This document shows, in pieces, positions 25,707 to 35,112 of a stretch of 64,000 nt of DNA. The notes beneath the pieces were generated by a model, which saw nothing but the letters and a program-made list of their open reading frames with translations, had not been told where the DNA came from and ran no database searches. Each line of letters opens with the position of its first letter. Within the stretch, counting starts at the first letter, position 1. Location of the stretch: the NCBI RefSeq assembly GCF_000420425.1, contig NZ_ATUX01000005.1, positions 496,001 to 560,000 of the forward strand. The letters run 5' to 3'. The translations under genes and the position numbers were made by a program. Origin of the DNA: Schaalia vaccimaxillae DSM 15804 (lineage in GTDB: Bacteria; Actinomycetota; Actinomycetes; Actinomycetales; Actinomycetaceae).

Positions 25707-26834
25707 ATGACGAAAATCGTCAACTCGTGGAATGATTTCGATCCCCTCAAGCACGTCATCGTGGGACGCGCCGACTTCTCGGTCATCCCGCCTGAAGAAC
25801 CGGCTACCTCTGAGAAGGTGCCGATCGACTCCGAGATGCGCGGAATGTGGGGTCCTCGCCCCACCGCCACCGTCGAAGCCGCCAATGAACAGCTTGACAA
25901 CTATGTCAAGATCCTCGAAGGATTAGGTGTTAAAGTCGACCGGCCCACGCCGCTTCAGTGGAACCAAGCGATTCAGACACCTGATTTCCGTACCGAGTCT
26001 GGTTTCACTCAGATGCCGCCCCGTGACATTCTGCTAACCATTGGCAATGAGATCATGTCCTCGGCTAACTCGTTCCGTTGCCGTTACTTCGAGTACCTCG
26101 CGTACTGGCCGCTTATGAATGAGTATTTCGAGAAAGACCCGGAGTTTAAGTGGACCCAGGCTCCTCGTCCGCGTTTGACCGACAAGTCGTATAAGCACAA
26201 CTACTACGATGAGAAGATTTCCCTGGAGGAGCGCCTTGAGCGTACTGCCGCCAAGGACTTCGTCACCACTGAGTTCGAGCCCATGTGGGATGCTGCCGAC
26301 GTTATGCGTATCGGTAAGGACCTGTTCATCCAACACGGTCTGACGACCAACCGCAAGGCGATGGAGTGGTTCAAGCGCTACTACCCTGATCTGCGTGTCC
26401 ACGCCGTCAACTTCCCCGGTGACCCATACCCGATCCATATTGACGCTACCTTCGTGCCACTGCGACCAGGGCTCATTATCAATAATCCGCACCGTCCCCT
26501 GCCTGAGGAACAGCGTAAAATCTTCGAGGCTAACGACTGGCAGATTGTCGAAGCAGCTATGCCAGCGCACGACACGCCGCCGCCGCTGTGCTACTCATCG
26601 GTCTGGCTGTCAATGAACTGCCTGGTGATCGATCACAAGACTGTTTGTGTGGAAGCCAGTGAGGTTCACCAGATGGAACAGATGGACAAGCTGGGCATGA
26701 ACGTCATCCCAGTGCCTTTCCGCGACGCTTATGCGTTCGGTGGAGGCCTGCACTGTGCCACAGCGGATGTGTACCGCGAAGGCACCTGTGAGGACTACTT
26801 CCCAAATCAGGTTGACGATCCGACCCTGGTCTGA
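25707..26834 (+). CDS. Amidinotransferase of the arginine:glycine amidinotransferase (AGAT) family
   Basis: A 375-residue enzyme. Catalytic residues line up with vertebrate AGAT at constant offset: Asp195 (MWDAAD), His244 (PIHIDATF), Cys350 (GGGLHC); also Arg263 in NNPHRP, Ser297/298 in YSSVWLSMN, and PRDILLTIGNEIM near residue 105. The family moves an amidino group from arginine to an amine (glycine in AGAT, inosamine phosphate in StrB), releasing ornithine. AAAGGAG precedes ATG 25707. It follows arcA-OTC-arcC and is followed by two transporters, so it belongs to arginine handling. Acceptor is unknown; glycine or another small amine is plausible. A guanidine hydrolase of related fold (arginine dihydrolase type) is the main alternative. 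Confidence 0.85.
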   Translation: MTKIVNSWNDFDPLKHVIVGRADFSVIPPEEPATSEKVPIDSEMRGMWGPRPTATVEAANEQLDNYVKILEGLGVKVDRPTPLQWNQAIQTPDFRTESGFTQMPPRDILLTIGNEIMSSANSFRCRYFEYLAYWPLMNEYFEKDPEFKWTQAPRPRLTDKSYKHNYYDEKISLEERLERTAAKDFVTTEFEPMWDAADVMRIGKDLFIQHGLTTNRKAMEWFKRYYPDLRVHAVNFPGDPYPIHIDATFVPLRPGLIINNPHRPLPEEQRKIFEANDWQIVEAAMPAHDTPPPLCYSSVWLSMNCLVIDHKTVCVEASEVHQMEQMDKLGMNVIPVPFRDAYAFGGGLHCATADVYREGTCEDYFPNQVDDPTLV

Positions 26835-26843
26835 TCACGACTC

Positions 26844-26874
26844 GGGGCCGCGTCGGCATAGTCGGCGCGGCCCC
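26844..26874 (+). repeat. GC-rich hairpin after the amidinotransferase gene
   Basis: GGGGCCGCG (26844-26852) pairs perfectly with CGCGGCCCC (26866-26874) across a 13-base loop. No T-run follows. It may slow transcription or set different expression for the downstream transporter genes. Confidence 0.5.
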
Positions 26875-26919
26875 GGCCCGCATCCTGCCCGTATACCTCG
26901 AATAAGACAGGGGACACAG

Positions 26920-27930
26920 ATGTCCGATTCATCCAACTCGTATTCCATGAACAAAAAGCTCGGTGCCGTCGCTATGCTCCTGTCCGCAACAGGCATGGGA
27001 CTGGTCGGAACTTTCTCGCGCGGTGCTACCGAAGGACTGCTGGCCGAGCATAAAGCCGTCATCGGCTCTTTCCTAGCCTTTGGACGTATGACCTGCGGAG
27101 TTATCGGCTTTCTAATCATTGCAGCCGCGACGAAGAAACTTACGCAGGTATTCCGAATCAAGATGACTCCGGCAGTAATCTTCGGCGGTGTCTTCATCGG
27201 TCTGTCTTTGGGATGTTACATTTCCTCAACCTTGCTGACATCAATCGCCAATGCCGTCTTCCTGATCTACACAGGTCCTCTGTTCTGCACAATCCTTGCC
27301 CGAATATTCCGCAAGGAAAGGGTTTCTCTCCTTGCTGGCCTATTTCTCAGCCTCGTGTTCGTCGGAATGCTTATGACCATCGGGATCATCGGATGGAAGG
27401 ATGGTTCCTTCTCCTTCGGACTAGATCTGTCGGCGACCTCCGCCGAATATCCGCACAAGCCACTGGGCGATCTTCTCGGACTGCTATCGGGAGTCTTCTA
27501 CGGTCTGGCACTCTTCTTCTACGGTTATCGCAAGGACATCGACTCCGTCGTGCGGGGAACCTGGAACTTCTTCTGGGCAGCTGTCGCCACGCTCGTCATG
27601 TCGCTCGTTCTACGGCCGTGGGAGGGGGTATCAACCTTCACTCAGTCGAATTGGCTGTGGGCGGTTGGCCTGTTCCTCATCTGCGGCCTTTTTGCGCTGG
27701 GGTGGCTGGTTGTTGCCGGGCGTAATCTTCCTGCTGTTGAAATGTCGACGATCTCCTACTGGGAATGCGTCGTTGCCATTGCCTGCGGCATTTTCATCTT
27801 CCACGAAGCACTCGATCTTGTTGCGGGCATAGGAGGTCTATTGATCATCGTTGGTGGCCTTGCCCCGATCTTTATCAACTCCGAGCCCGCCGAAACGCAC
27901 ACCACACGACCTGAGCCGATCGAAGTGTGA
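26920..27930 (+). CDS. EamA/DMT-family transporter
   Basis: A 336-residue protein with ten predicted membrane helices arranged as two EamA repeats (the first about residues 15-145, the second 165-320, with ISYWECVVAIACGIFIFHEAL near the end of the second). DMT proteins export or exchange amino acids and other metabolites. The start at ATG 26920 is preceded by GGGGACA; an upstream in-frame extension overlaps the amidinotransferase gene. Lying between the amidinotransferase and an MHS transporter, it may export the guanidino product or ornithine, which is inference only. Confidence 0.85.
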   Translation: MSDSSNSYSMNKKLGAVAMLLSATGMGLVGTFSRGATEGLLAEHKAVIGSFLAFGRMTCGVIGFLIIAAATKKLTQVFRIKMTPAVIFGGVFIGLSLGCYISSTLLTSIANAVFLIYTGPLFCTILARIFRKERVSLLAGLFLSLVFVGMLMTIGIIGWKDGSFSFGLDLSATSAEYPHKPLGDLLGLLSGVFYGLALFFYGYRKDIDSVVRGTWNFFWAAVATLVMSLVLRPWEGVSTFTQSNWLWAVGLFLICGLFALGWLVVAGRNLPAVEMSTISYWECVVAIACGIFIFHEALDLVAGIGGLLIIVGGLAPIFINSEPAETHTTRPEPIEV

Positions 27931-27936
27931 AGCACC

Positions 27937-29271
27937 ATGAGTTCTTCAACGATGGCCTCGCACTCAGGGCACAGTCAAGACGCACGCCATGCGACACTTA
28001 AACGTGCTGCATCGGCCAGCTTCGTTGGGAATTTCATCGAATGGTTCGATTACGCTTCCTACGGATATCTCGCCACAGTCATAGGCGTTGTCTTTTTCCC
28101 TGAAGAAGATGCAGCAGTTCGACTCATGTCAACCTTTGCAATCTTCGCAATGTCCTTTGTCCTGCGTCCCGTTGGAGCAGTACTTTGGGGGACGTGGGGA
28201 GATCGTTGGGGAAGACGTTGGGCACTGTCGTGGTCAATTCTCATCATGTCCGGTTCAACCTTCATCATTGGGCTCTTGCCCGGATATGCGACCATTGGTG
28301 TAGCTGCGCCGTTGTGTCTTCTGATATTGCGGACGATTCAAGGATTCTCTGCCTCCGGAGAATATGCGGGTGCAGCGACTTTCCTCGCGGAGTTTGCCCC
28401 GACTGATAAGAGAGGTAAGTACACGGCTTTAGTACCTGCTTCGACAGCGGTAGGACTACTCACCGGATCTCTCATGGTCACAGGTCTGCATTACTTCCTT
28501 GACGCGGCAGCAATGCAGACCTGGGGCTGGCGAATCCCCTTCCTTCTCTCCCTCCCCCTAGGATTCGTTGGACGCTACATCCGCGTACATCTTGAAGATT
28601 CCCCTGTCTTTCAAGAGATGCAGTCCGAAAGCTCACGCAATGAGAAAAAGAAGAACACTCCTCTGGCCGACCTCCTGCGCCACCACTCCAGGGCAGTCGT
28701 CGTAACTTTCGGAGTCGCCTCGCTTAACGCAGTCGCTTTCTACCTTTTACTCAGCTACATGCCGACTTATGTGCACGAGGAACTGGGCATGAGTGAAACA
28801 GTATCAACTGCGATCTCGTCGGTGATGCTCCTTGTTTACATCCTCGCGATTGGAGTTATGGGAAATTTCTCCGATCGATTCGGGCGGCGCAAAATGCTCA
28901 TTGGAGCCTGTCTTGCTTTTATTGTGGCCTCGATTCCGGTCTTCATGCTCATGGGTAGAGCCACGCTGGTCACCGTCCTTGTCTGCCAGGTGACTTTTGC
29001 CATTATGTTGACGGTCAACGATGGAACTCTGGCGACATTCCTAGCAGAATCGTTCCCCACACAAGTCCGCTATTCAGGGTTCGCGCTATCGTTCAACACG
29101 GCAAACGCTCTGCTGGGCGGTACTGCCCCCTTCATCGCCACGGGACTAATTGCTTGGACAGGATCAAGGCTTGCTCCGGCGGTTTACCTAACGGTCGTAG
29201 CACTCGCAGCACTGGGAGCCATGATCTGTGCCCGAGACAACGCAGGTTGTGATCTAGGCGACGTGCAATAA
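27937..29271 (+). CDS. MFS transporter of the metabolite:proton symporter (MHS) family
   Basis: A 444-residue protein with twelve membrane segments. Family marks: N-terminal ASFVGNFIEWFDYASYGY, the MFS loop GDRWGRR between helices 2 and 3, RTIQGFSASGEYAGA in helix 5, and DRFGRRKMLIG between helices 8 and 9. MHS members (ProP, KgtP, ShiA types) import zwitterions and organic acids with protons. Six bases separate it from the DMT gene, so both are one transcript. Uptake of arginine or the acceptor amine would fit the neighbourhood. Confidence 0.9.
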   Translation: MSSSTMASHSGHSQDARHATLKRAASASFVGNFIEWFDYASYGYLATVIGVVFFPEEDAAVRLMSTFAIFAMSFVLRPVGAVLWGTWGDRWGRRWALSWSILIMSGSTFIIGLLPGYATIGVAAPLCLLILRTIQGFSASGEYAGAATFLAEFAPTDKRGKYTALVPASTAVGLLTGSLMVTGLHYFLDAAAMQTWGWRIPFLLSLPLGFVGRYIRVHLEDSPVFQEMQSESSRNEKKKNTPLADLLRHHSRAVVVTFGVASLNAVAFYLLLSYMPTYVHEELGMSETVSTAISSVMLLVYILAIGVMGNFSDRFGRRKMLIGACLAFIVASIPVFMLMGRATLVTVLVCQVTFAIMLTVNDGTLATFLAESFPTQVRYSGFALSFNTANALLGGTAPFIATGLIAWTGSRLAPAVYLTVVALAALGAMICARDNAGCDLGDVQ

Positions 29272-29278
29272 AAGGACT

Positions 29279-29332
29279 CACAGTCGCCGGCTCAATGGTG
29301 AATTCCTGCGTCCCACTGAGTCGGCGGCTGTG
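29279..29332 (+). terminator. Long hairpin after the MHS transporter, candidate terminator
   Basis: CACAGTCGCCGGCTCA (29279-29294) pairs with TGAGTCGGCGGCTGTG (29317-29332) over 16 pairs, two of them G-T, with a 22-base loop. It starts seven bases after the stop codon. There is no T-run on the forward strand, so it may protect the 3' end rather than terminate. Confidence 0.5.
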
Positions 29333-29371
29333 CAAAACGACAATATGCGACTACAACTGCATACAAAATGT

Positions 29372-29410
29372 AAAGTTCGTAAAATCCTGGCAGAAGAACT
29401 TTCCAGGAGG
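29372..29410 (+). promoter_or_regulatory. Interleaved stems (pseudoknot topology) over the tetR ribosome-binding site
   Basis: AAAGTTC (29372-29378) pairs with GAACTTT (29396-29402), and TCCTGG (29385-29390) pairs with CCAGGA (29403-29408). The second right arm is part of the Shine-Dalgarno AGGAGG at 29405-29410. In RNA this is a textbook H-type pseudoknot order that would hide the ribosome-binding site; in DNA it could be two overlapping operator dyads for autoregulation. Confidence 0.45.
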
Positions 29411-29414
29411 CAAG

Positions 29415-30080
29415 ATGATCCCTGAAGAATCCTCTGACTCAACTGGCACCACTGTCAGAGGGGAGGAACGTAGGCGTCAGATCATCGAGGCCGCCGCCGA
29501 GCTAGTCTACGAGGAAGGCCCCGCGGCTGTCAGCCATCGCTCCGTTGCTGCACGTGCTGGATGCTCCCTGTCCGCAACTACCTACTATTTCTCAGGGCTG
29601 GACGATCTGCTCCATCAAGCTGGTCGACTCAATATCTCTCGCTGGGCTTCGCGCGCCGAACGGGTTGCTGAGAAAGTCGAGTCAGTTGCTGGCCCATTCT
29701 CCCGGGATGAAGCCGTTGAATTAATTCTTGAGGCGACACTGCCACGCAATGTCTCCCTATACGGTCACTACACAAGCCTGATCCATGCTGGGACTTCCGA
29801 ATCGATTTCGCGGGCCTATCGTACGGGGCGATCCCGCTTGAATAACGCAGTCGGGCGGGTTTTGGAGCATCTACGAGTTCGTGTTCCCGCTGAACTCGTC
29901 ATCGGCGTCGTTGACGGGGCTGCCGTGTCAGCTCTGTCCGAAGGGCGCGATGTTCGCGATACAGCTTGGACGTTGCTCAGTGAATTGGCGTATTGGTCAA
30001 CGGTCCGTGGAACTGAGTCGCTTGACAGTGACCACACATCGGACCCGGTCGGCGCAGATGAAGTGGACAAGGCACGATGA
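29415..30080 (+). CDS. TetR-family transcriptional regulator
   Basis: A 221-residue protein. The DNA-binding domain is at about residues 17-62: [18 protein letters not shown], then [19 protein letters not shown] and [12 protein letters not shown], the TetR helix-turn-helix pattern. The rest is a helical ligand domain. ATG 29415 has AGGAGG five bases upstream; the longer frame from 29295 runs into the preceding hairpin and lacks a good site. It stands between the arc/amidinotransferase/transporter genes and the second OTC and likely controls one of them. Confidence 0.9.
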   Translation: MIPEESSDSTGTTVRGEERRRQIIEAAAELVYEEGPAAVSHRSVAARAGCSLSATTYYFSGLDDLLHQAGRLNISRWASRAERVAEKVESVAGPFSRDEAVELILEATLPRNVSLYGHYTSLIHAGTSESISRAYRTGRSRLNNAVGRVLEHLRVRVPAELVIGVVDGAAVSALSEGRDVRDTAWTLLSELAYWSTVRGTESLDSDHTSDPVGADEVDKAR

Positions 30081-30108
30081 GAGGGAACAACGTCGAGGAG
30101 GAATTTCC

Positions 30109-31110
30109 GTGACACATGGACTGCATGGACGCCATTTCTTACGCGAACTCGACTTTACTCCAAAAGAATGGCGTAGCCTCATAGATTTGGCTGTGCAGCT
30201 CAAAGATGAGAAAAAAGAAGGACGTGAATCGCAGCGCCTAAAAGGCCGCAATATCGCGCTGCTCTTTGAAAAAACCTCCACTCGGACTCGCTGTGCTTTC
30301 GAAGTGGCAGCCTTCGATCAGGGGGCCCATACCACCTACCTCGATCCTTCCGGATCCCAGATGGGACACAAGGAATCTGTGGCCGATACGGCGCGTGTCC
30401 TGGGTCGCATGTTTGACGGCATTGAATATCGCGGTGATGAACAGGCAACGGTAGAGACCCTTGCTGAACTCTCCGGTGTTCCCGTATGGAATGGGCTGAC
30501 CGATGACTGGCATCCCACCCAAATGCTGTGCGACTCCCTGACCATGCGTGAGCACGCCAACGGCAAAGACCTATCCCAAATTTCCTACGCCTACGTGGGC
30601 GATGCTCGCTTCAATATGGGTCGCTCCTTGCTAATTAACGGCGCCCTCATTGGTGCCGATGTGCGGATCGTGGCTCCGCACCAGCTGTGGCCAGACGACG
30701 AATGTATTGAGAGCGCTCAACAACTGGCCACACAGACCGGCGCCCGCGTCACTTTGACGGAAAACATTGACGAGGGGGTATCCGGCGTTGACTTTGTCCA
30801 CACCGACATTTGGGTGTCCATGGGTGAACCCAAAGAGGTCTGGGCTGAACGCATAGCGCTACTGCGCGACTACCAGGTCAACGCCGCACTTATGGCCAAA
30901 GCCGGACCCCATGCAAAGTTCATGCATTGCCTGCCCGCCTACCATGACACCAAAACCGCTATCGGCGCCCAGCTCTTTGAAGAAACCGGAATGGACGGCA
31001 TCGAAGTCACCAACGAGGTCTTCGAATCGGATGCATCCATTGTTTTCGACCAGGCAGAAAACCGGATGCACACGATCAAAGCCGTCATGGTCGCCACCCT
31101 GGGCGCATGA
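30109..31110 (+). CDS. argF: Ornithine carbamoyltransferase, anabolic copy
   Basis: A 333-residue transcarbamoylase with STRTR (about residue 57), HPTQ and HCLPAYHD. It condenses carbamoyl phosphate with ornithine to give citrulline. GTG 30109 is chosen because GAGGAGG lies eight bases before and the N-terminus [20 protein letters not shown] aligns with the other copy; the long frame from 29881 overlaps tetR. argB overlaps its stop (ATGA). Location beside argB argues for arginine synthesis, in contrast to the arc copy at 23612. Both copies are diverged enough to exclude a recent duplication. Confidence 0.92.
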   Translation: MTHGLHGRHFLRELDFTPKEWRSLIDLAVQLKDEKKEGRESQRLKGRNIALLFEKTSTRTRCAFEVAAFDQGAHTTYLDPSGSQMGHKESVADTARVLGRMFDGIEYRGDEQATVETLAELSGVPVWNGLTDDWHPTQMLCDSLTMREHANGKDLSQISYAYVGDARFNMGRSLLINGALIGADVRIVAPHQLWPDDECIESAQQLATQTGARVTLTENIDEGVSGVDFVHTDIWVSMGEPKEVWAERIALLRDYQVNAALMAKAGPHAKFMHCLPAYHDTKTAIGAQLFEETGMDGIEVTNEVFESDASIVFDQAENRMHTIKAVMVATLGA

Positions 31111-32069
31111 CAGTCAGGAAAAATACCGTGAATAACGACAATACGGCAGCGACGATGAACCCGGCCCATGTGAATTCATTGACCCCAGCTGAACGCGCCC
31201 ACGTCCTGGGCGAAGCACTGACCTGGATGCGTGCTTTCCGCGGAGACATTGTGGTCATTAAGTATGGTGGCCACGCGATGACAGACCCGGATGCCGGAGC
31301 GGCTTTCGCATCCGATGTGCAGTACCTGCGCCAAGCCGGAATGCTCCCCGTAGTGGTTCATGGGGGAGGCCCCCAGGTCACGCGAATGCTGGCCCGCCTC
31401 GGCATTGAGACGCCGTTCCGTGACGGGGTGCGCGTAACAACCCCCGAAGCAATGGATGTGGTCCGAATGGTGCTCACCGGATCTGTTCAGCGTTCTCTCA
31501 TTTCTGAACTCAACCAGCACGACAACCTGGCGATCGGAATTTCTGGCGAAGATGGCGCTCTCTTCCGCGCTCAGCGCCGCCGCCGCAACGATGCCGGGCA
31601 AGAAGCCGACTTCGGCCTGGTCGGAGACATCTGCGGCGTTGATCCGGGAGCTGTGACGGACATGCTGGCGGCTGGCCGTATCCCCGTGGTGTCGTCCATC
31701 GCCCTCGACGATGAAGACCCCAGTGCTGTCCTCAATATCAACGCCGACGCTGCGGCCTCCGCCCTCGCTGTCGCCTTGGGTGCCACAAAACTGTTGATGC
31801 TGACAGACGTTGAAGGAATTTACTCGAACTATCCTGACCCGGATTCGCTGATCCGATCGGCCACGGCCTCGCAACTGCGCGACCTGGGTGATGCCATATC
31901 TTCCGGCATGATCCCGAAGGTGCAGGCCTGCTTGGACGCGATTGATGGGGGAGTGGGCGCCGTACACGTGGTTGACGGCCGTATGCCTCACTCCGTCCTC
32001 ATCGAAATCATGACTGACGAGGGCACAGGTACGATGGTTGTTCCCGATCCGGAAGGCTCCAGTCGATGA
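31107..32069 (+). CDS. argB: Acetylglutamate kinase
   Basis: A 320-residue amino-acid kinase that phosphorylates N-acetylglutamate, the committed step of arginine synthesis. Motifs: [43 protein letters not shown] and [25 protein letters not shown]. The N-terminus has about 45 residues before the kinase core, compatible with an arginine-sensitive type; GTG 31128 is an alternative start. It overlaps the OTC stop and the xth start. No argC, argJ or argD is seen here, so the pathway is split in this genome. Confidence 0.95.
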   Translation: MTVRKNTVNNDNTAATMNPAHVNSLTPAERAHVLGEALTWMRAFRGDIVVIKYGGHAMTDPDAGAAFASDVQYLRQAGMLPVVVHGGGPQVTRMLARLGIETPFRDGVRVTTPEAMDVVRMVLTGSVQRSLISELNQHDNLAIGISGEDGALFRAQRRRRNDAGQEADFGLVGDICGVDPGAVTDMLAAGRIPVVSSIALDDEDPSAVLNINADAAASALAVALGATKLLMLTDVEGIYSNYPDPDSLIRSATASQLRDLGDAISSGMIPKVQACLDAIDGGVGAVHVVDGRMPHSVLIEIMTDEGTGTMVVPDPEGSSR

Positions 32070-32890
32070 ACCTGCGCATCACCACTATGAACCTCAACGG
32101 CATCCGCGCCGCAGCCAAACGCGGTCTGACCCAGTGGCTTGAAACCGAGGCTCCTGACGTTTTCCTCATGCAGGAAGTTCGGGCCGACATTGACACCGCG
32201 ACGGCACTCATGGGAGATGAGTGGGATACGGTGTTCGTACCGTGCAGGATTAAAGGCCGTGCAGGCGTGGGGATCGCGGTGCGTAAAAGCCGGGGCAGTT
32301 TTGTTGGAGAACCGCGAACGGTTCTTGACGAGGACGAGACTGACGTTGACTCGGGCAGGTGGGTTGAGGCCACGGTGCAACTTGAGGGTGCGTCGGCCCC
32401 CGTGCGTGTCGTTTCTGCTTACTTCCACTCGGGGGAGAAAGACACGCCGAAGCAGGAAGCAAAAATGGCGCATTTGCCGCGGATTCAGGCGCGTATGGAG
32501 CAGCTCTATCACGAGGCCGACCAGGGCTTGCAGACCGTGGTGTGCGGGGACTTCAACGTGGTGCGTTCAGCGCAAGACATTAAGAACTTCAAGCCCAATC
32601 ACAATAAGCGCGCAGGTGTACTGGACGAAGAAATGATCTTCCTCAATAACTGGGCCGATGCGGGCTGGCATGATGTGGTCCGTGATCTGGCCGGTGATGT
32701 TCAGGGCCCGTACTCGTGGTGGTCGTGGCGCGGCCAGGCCTTCGTTAACGACGTGGGCTGGCGCATTGACTACCAGTACGCCACCCCCGCCTTGGCGGGT
32801 GCTGCTCACTCTTTTGAGATTGGTCGAGCTGAAGAATACGACCAGCGAATCTCAGATCATGCTGGCGTGAGGGTCGACTACAACCTCTGA
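32066..32890 (+). CDS. xth: Exodeoxyribonuclease III / AP endonuclease
   Basis: A 274-residue member of the exonuclease III branch of the endonuclease-exonuclease-phosphatase fold. Motifs: TTMNLNGIRAAAKRGL with the metal-binding Asn, MQEVRAD with catalytic Glu, GDFNVVRSAQDIKN, and the C-terminal ISDHAGVRVDY with catalytic Asp-His. It repairs abasic sites and trims 3' ends. ATG 32066 overlaps the argB stop, so it is co-translated with the arginine genes although the functions are unrelated. Confidence 0.94.
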   Translation: MNLRITTMNLNGIRAAAKRGLTQWLETEAPDVFLMQEVRADIDTATALMGDEWDTVFVPCRIKGRAGVGIAVRKSRGSFVGEPRTVLDEDETDVDSGRWVEATVQLEGASAPVRVVSAYFHSGEKDTPKQEAKMAHLPRIQARMEQLYHEADQGLQTVVCGDFNVVRSAQDIKNFKPNHNKRAGVLDEEMIFLNNWADAGWHDVVRDLAGDVQGPYSWWSWRGQAFVNDVGWRIDYQYATPALAGAAHSFEIGRAEEYDQRISDHAGVRVDYNL

Positions 32891-32980
32891 ACGATTCAAG
32901 TTGTCTCGTCATCGCATGTTGGGGCCAGGAACAGGTTTTTGGCATTCGACGAACGATGCTCTTGGACTTCAAAGCGGGCG

Positions 32981-34021
32981 TTAGACGGAGCGGCCTCGCA
33001 GCCTTGCGGGTGCTGACCACAAAACTGGTAGCCGCTGCCTCGTCGCCCACCAGGCCACCAGGGAACCCGCGACGCCCCCCAGGGTTCCTAGAACCAGGTG
33101 AAGGGCCGCAGAGTCGAATCCAAGGCGCATGAGCACAATGCGAACGGCCGCAAGTGCCATGGTGTGAGCCAGGAAAATGACCATTGACTGGCGGCCTAAA
33201 TACGCCAATAAACGCGCCACTGGGCCCGCAGGTTTAACCAGTATTGACGCAAGAAACACGGCCACGACGCCAGCCGTGGCGCACACAACGCCCAGTGCAA
33301 CTGTGGACGGCGAGCGATCGAATTGCGTAGTGGTGGGGGCTGAGGCTTGCGCAAAGATAGCCATCGTCAGATAGACGAGGCCGCACGCTGTCGCGCCGAG
33401 CCAGGTGAGCACGGGGGTTAGGCGCTCGCGGATCTGCGCGTATCCGCTCAGGCCAACAGTCACCCCAATGCCGTAGAAAAATGTCAGACCTAGACCCTGC
33501 GCGAAAATGAATGGTCCAAAGACCCCCCAGCTCGCAATGCTGATGGCAGCCGACACGACTAAGAAAACCCAGGTACGAGTGGAGGACAGCCATGGGCGTG
33601 CCACTACGGCAAATACAGACATGACGGCGATCCACGGTAGGAACCACATTTGGTTAGTCGGCACCCACAACGTCAAAACTGACTGCAAAGACCGGCCGTT
33701 ATTGACCGCGTCCGCCAAGACATATTGAAGCGATCCTTGGAGGACGGACCAGATGACGTAGACCCAGGCGAAGTCCGCTAGCCTGTCGCGAAGATAAGGG
33801 CCGGAGCCGCGCCTTTGGACGGATGAATGAACCATGAGACCGGCAGCCATTGCAAAGATCGCCAGATGGATCATGTAGGTCGCCCGATCAACCACCAGGT
33901 ACCACGGGGCGTCTGCTGCGACCAAGCTCGCGTTCTTCACGCCCCGCAGGACGTGCCCGAAGACAATGGCGATAATCGCGATTCCTCGGGCAATATCAAT
34001 GGAGTGGTCGCGGGCAGGCAT
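32981..34021 (-). CDS. Acyltransferase-3 family membrane protein
   Basis: A 346-residue protein with about ten membrane helices and the acyltransferase-3 N-terminus RDHSIDIARGIAIIAIVFGHVLRG, containing the His that is catalytic in this family. Such enzymes O-acetylate or otherwise acylate cell-envelope glycans. The final tail (RQRLPVLWSAPARLRGR) is basic and cytoplasmic. It converges with xth across 90 bases in which no gene or clear terminator is seen. Target is unknown; a surface polysaccharide is plausible. Confidence 0.83.
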   Translation of the reverse strand: MPARDHSIDIARGIAIIAIVFGHVLRGVKNASLVAADAPWYLVVDRATYMIHLAIFAMAAGLMVHSSVQRRGSGPYLRDRLADFAWVYVIWSVLQGSLQYVLADAVNNGRSLQSVLTLWVPTNQMWFLPWIAVMSVFAVVARPWLSSTRTWVFLVVSAAISIASWGVFGPFIFAQGLGLTFFYGIGVTVGLSGYAQIRERLTPVLTWLGATACGLVYLTMAIFAQASAPTTTQFDRSPSTVALGVVCATAGVVAVFLASILVKPAGPVARLLAYLGRQSMVIFLAHTMALAAVRIVLMRLGFDSAALHLVLGTLGGVAGSLVAWWATRQRLPVLWSAPARLRGRSV

Positions 34022-34080
34022 GAGTGGAGATTATCACTGGCGCGGTCCCTGCCTGCTGGCGGGTCCATGGAGACAAGTAA

Positions 34081-35112
34081 TCAGTCTTCTCCGAGCATTT
34101 TTCGCGAGGCTTCGTGAATCGTGTCGGGACCAATGATTCCCGAGACAGGATTATGCGGCCACTCCAAAGTGTGGGGCGCGGAGTGGGTGATGAAGTTGGG
34201 GGTTTCGTCGAAGTGCACCTGAGCATCCGAGTTGGGAATCCATGTCTTGGGAGGGTTTGCCATCCAGGCACACAGCGTCAAGTAGACGCGAACTTGCAGG
34301 TTCAGCCACAAAACCAGCGTGATCAAAGTGGCTGCCGTTGCCAGTAGCGGGCCCTTCACCGACCCGACCACGGTCGTTCCAAGCATGCGAAGAACAATTG
34401 CGCCCACCGCGATCATTACGCATCCCCATACCAAGTCTTGTTTGGGAACGCGGACTCCGGAAACCACTTGGATGATGACGGCAGAGATGAGGGCGAAGAT
34501 CGCCACTGAGACGGCGATGGTCAGGGCTTGCAGGGCCAACCTTGATGCCCATGTCGCGTCCAAAGACAGTAGCGACAGCAGCCAATCACCAGCTAAATCA
34601 ACAGCGATACCGAATCCTGCACCTGCCACGAGGCCAACTCCGAGAGCGAGCGCACCCACCGCGTAGCGTAGGTATTGCATGACCATATTCATAGGCACTG
34701 CGATCACGCCAAACATGGCACGGGTTGAGCGTGCCAGTTGCATGACCATAGAAATTGCCGACCATGCCATGACCGCTAGCGCAATGATGCCGGTCCACGA
34801 CAAGGCGTCGGTGAATATGAGGGACTCGGGTGCGACGATCCCATCGGGTGAATCGTCTGTCTTGAGCAGGTTGGGGATTGCCTCGTCAATGGCTTCAAAG
34901 AACGCCTTGCGCAGTTCGGCGTTGTCGCCCAAGACGGCCATGAACACTGTCACCGCGAGGGTGAGGGCAGCCGTTAGCGACGTGAGTGCAGTCAGTGCCA
35001 TGCCTGATGAAAGGAGCAGGCCGTTGGCGGTTCCAAACCGTGCCAGGGCGCGCGCTAAGCGAGTCTCTTGCCACCAGGACAGGATCTTTTGGAAACGTTC
35101 GGCGATGGTCAT
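34081..35112 (-). CDS. YihY/BrkB-family inner membrane protein
   Basis: A 343-residue protein with six to seven membrane helices and the family pattern: an N-terminal ARFGTANGLLLSSGMALTALTS, a large loop, and the C-terminal helices GPLLATAATLITLVLWLNLQVRVYL. The family (once misnamed ribonuclease BN) has no settled function. Its start overlaps the stop of the next reverse gene (35109) by four bases, so both are co-translated. Confidence 0.86.
   Translation of the reverse strand: MTIAERFQKILSWWQETRLARALARFGTANGLLLSSGMALTALTSLTAALTLAVTVFMAVLGDNAELRKAFFEAIDEAIPNLLKTDDSPDGIVAPESLIFTDALSWTGIIALAVMAWSAISMVMQLARSTRAMFGVIAVPMNMVMQYLRYAVGALALGVGLVAGAGFGIAVDLAGDWLLSLLSLDATWASRLALQALTIAVSVAIFALISAVIIQVVSGVRVPKQDLVWGCVMIAVGAIVLRMLGTTVVGSVKGPLLATAATLITLVLWLNLQVRVYLTLCAWMANPPKTWIPNSDAQVHFDETPNFITHSAPHTLEWPHNPVSGIIGPDTIHEASRKMLGED

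Noticed and set aside
23612-31110. Assembly duplication of the OTC gene
   Set aside because: The two copies differ throughout in DNA and protein and have different neighbours, so both are genuine.
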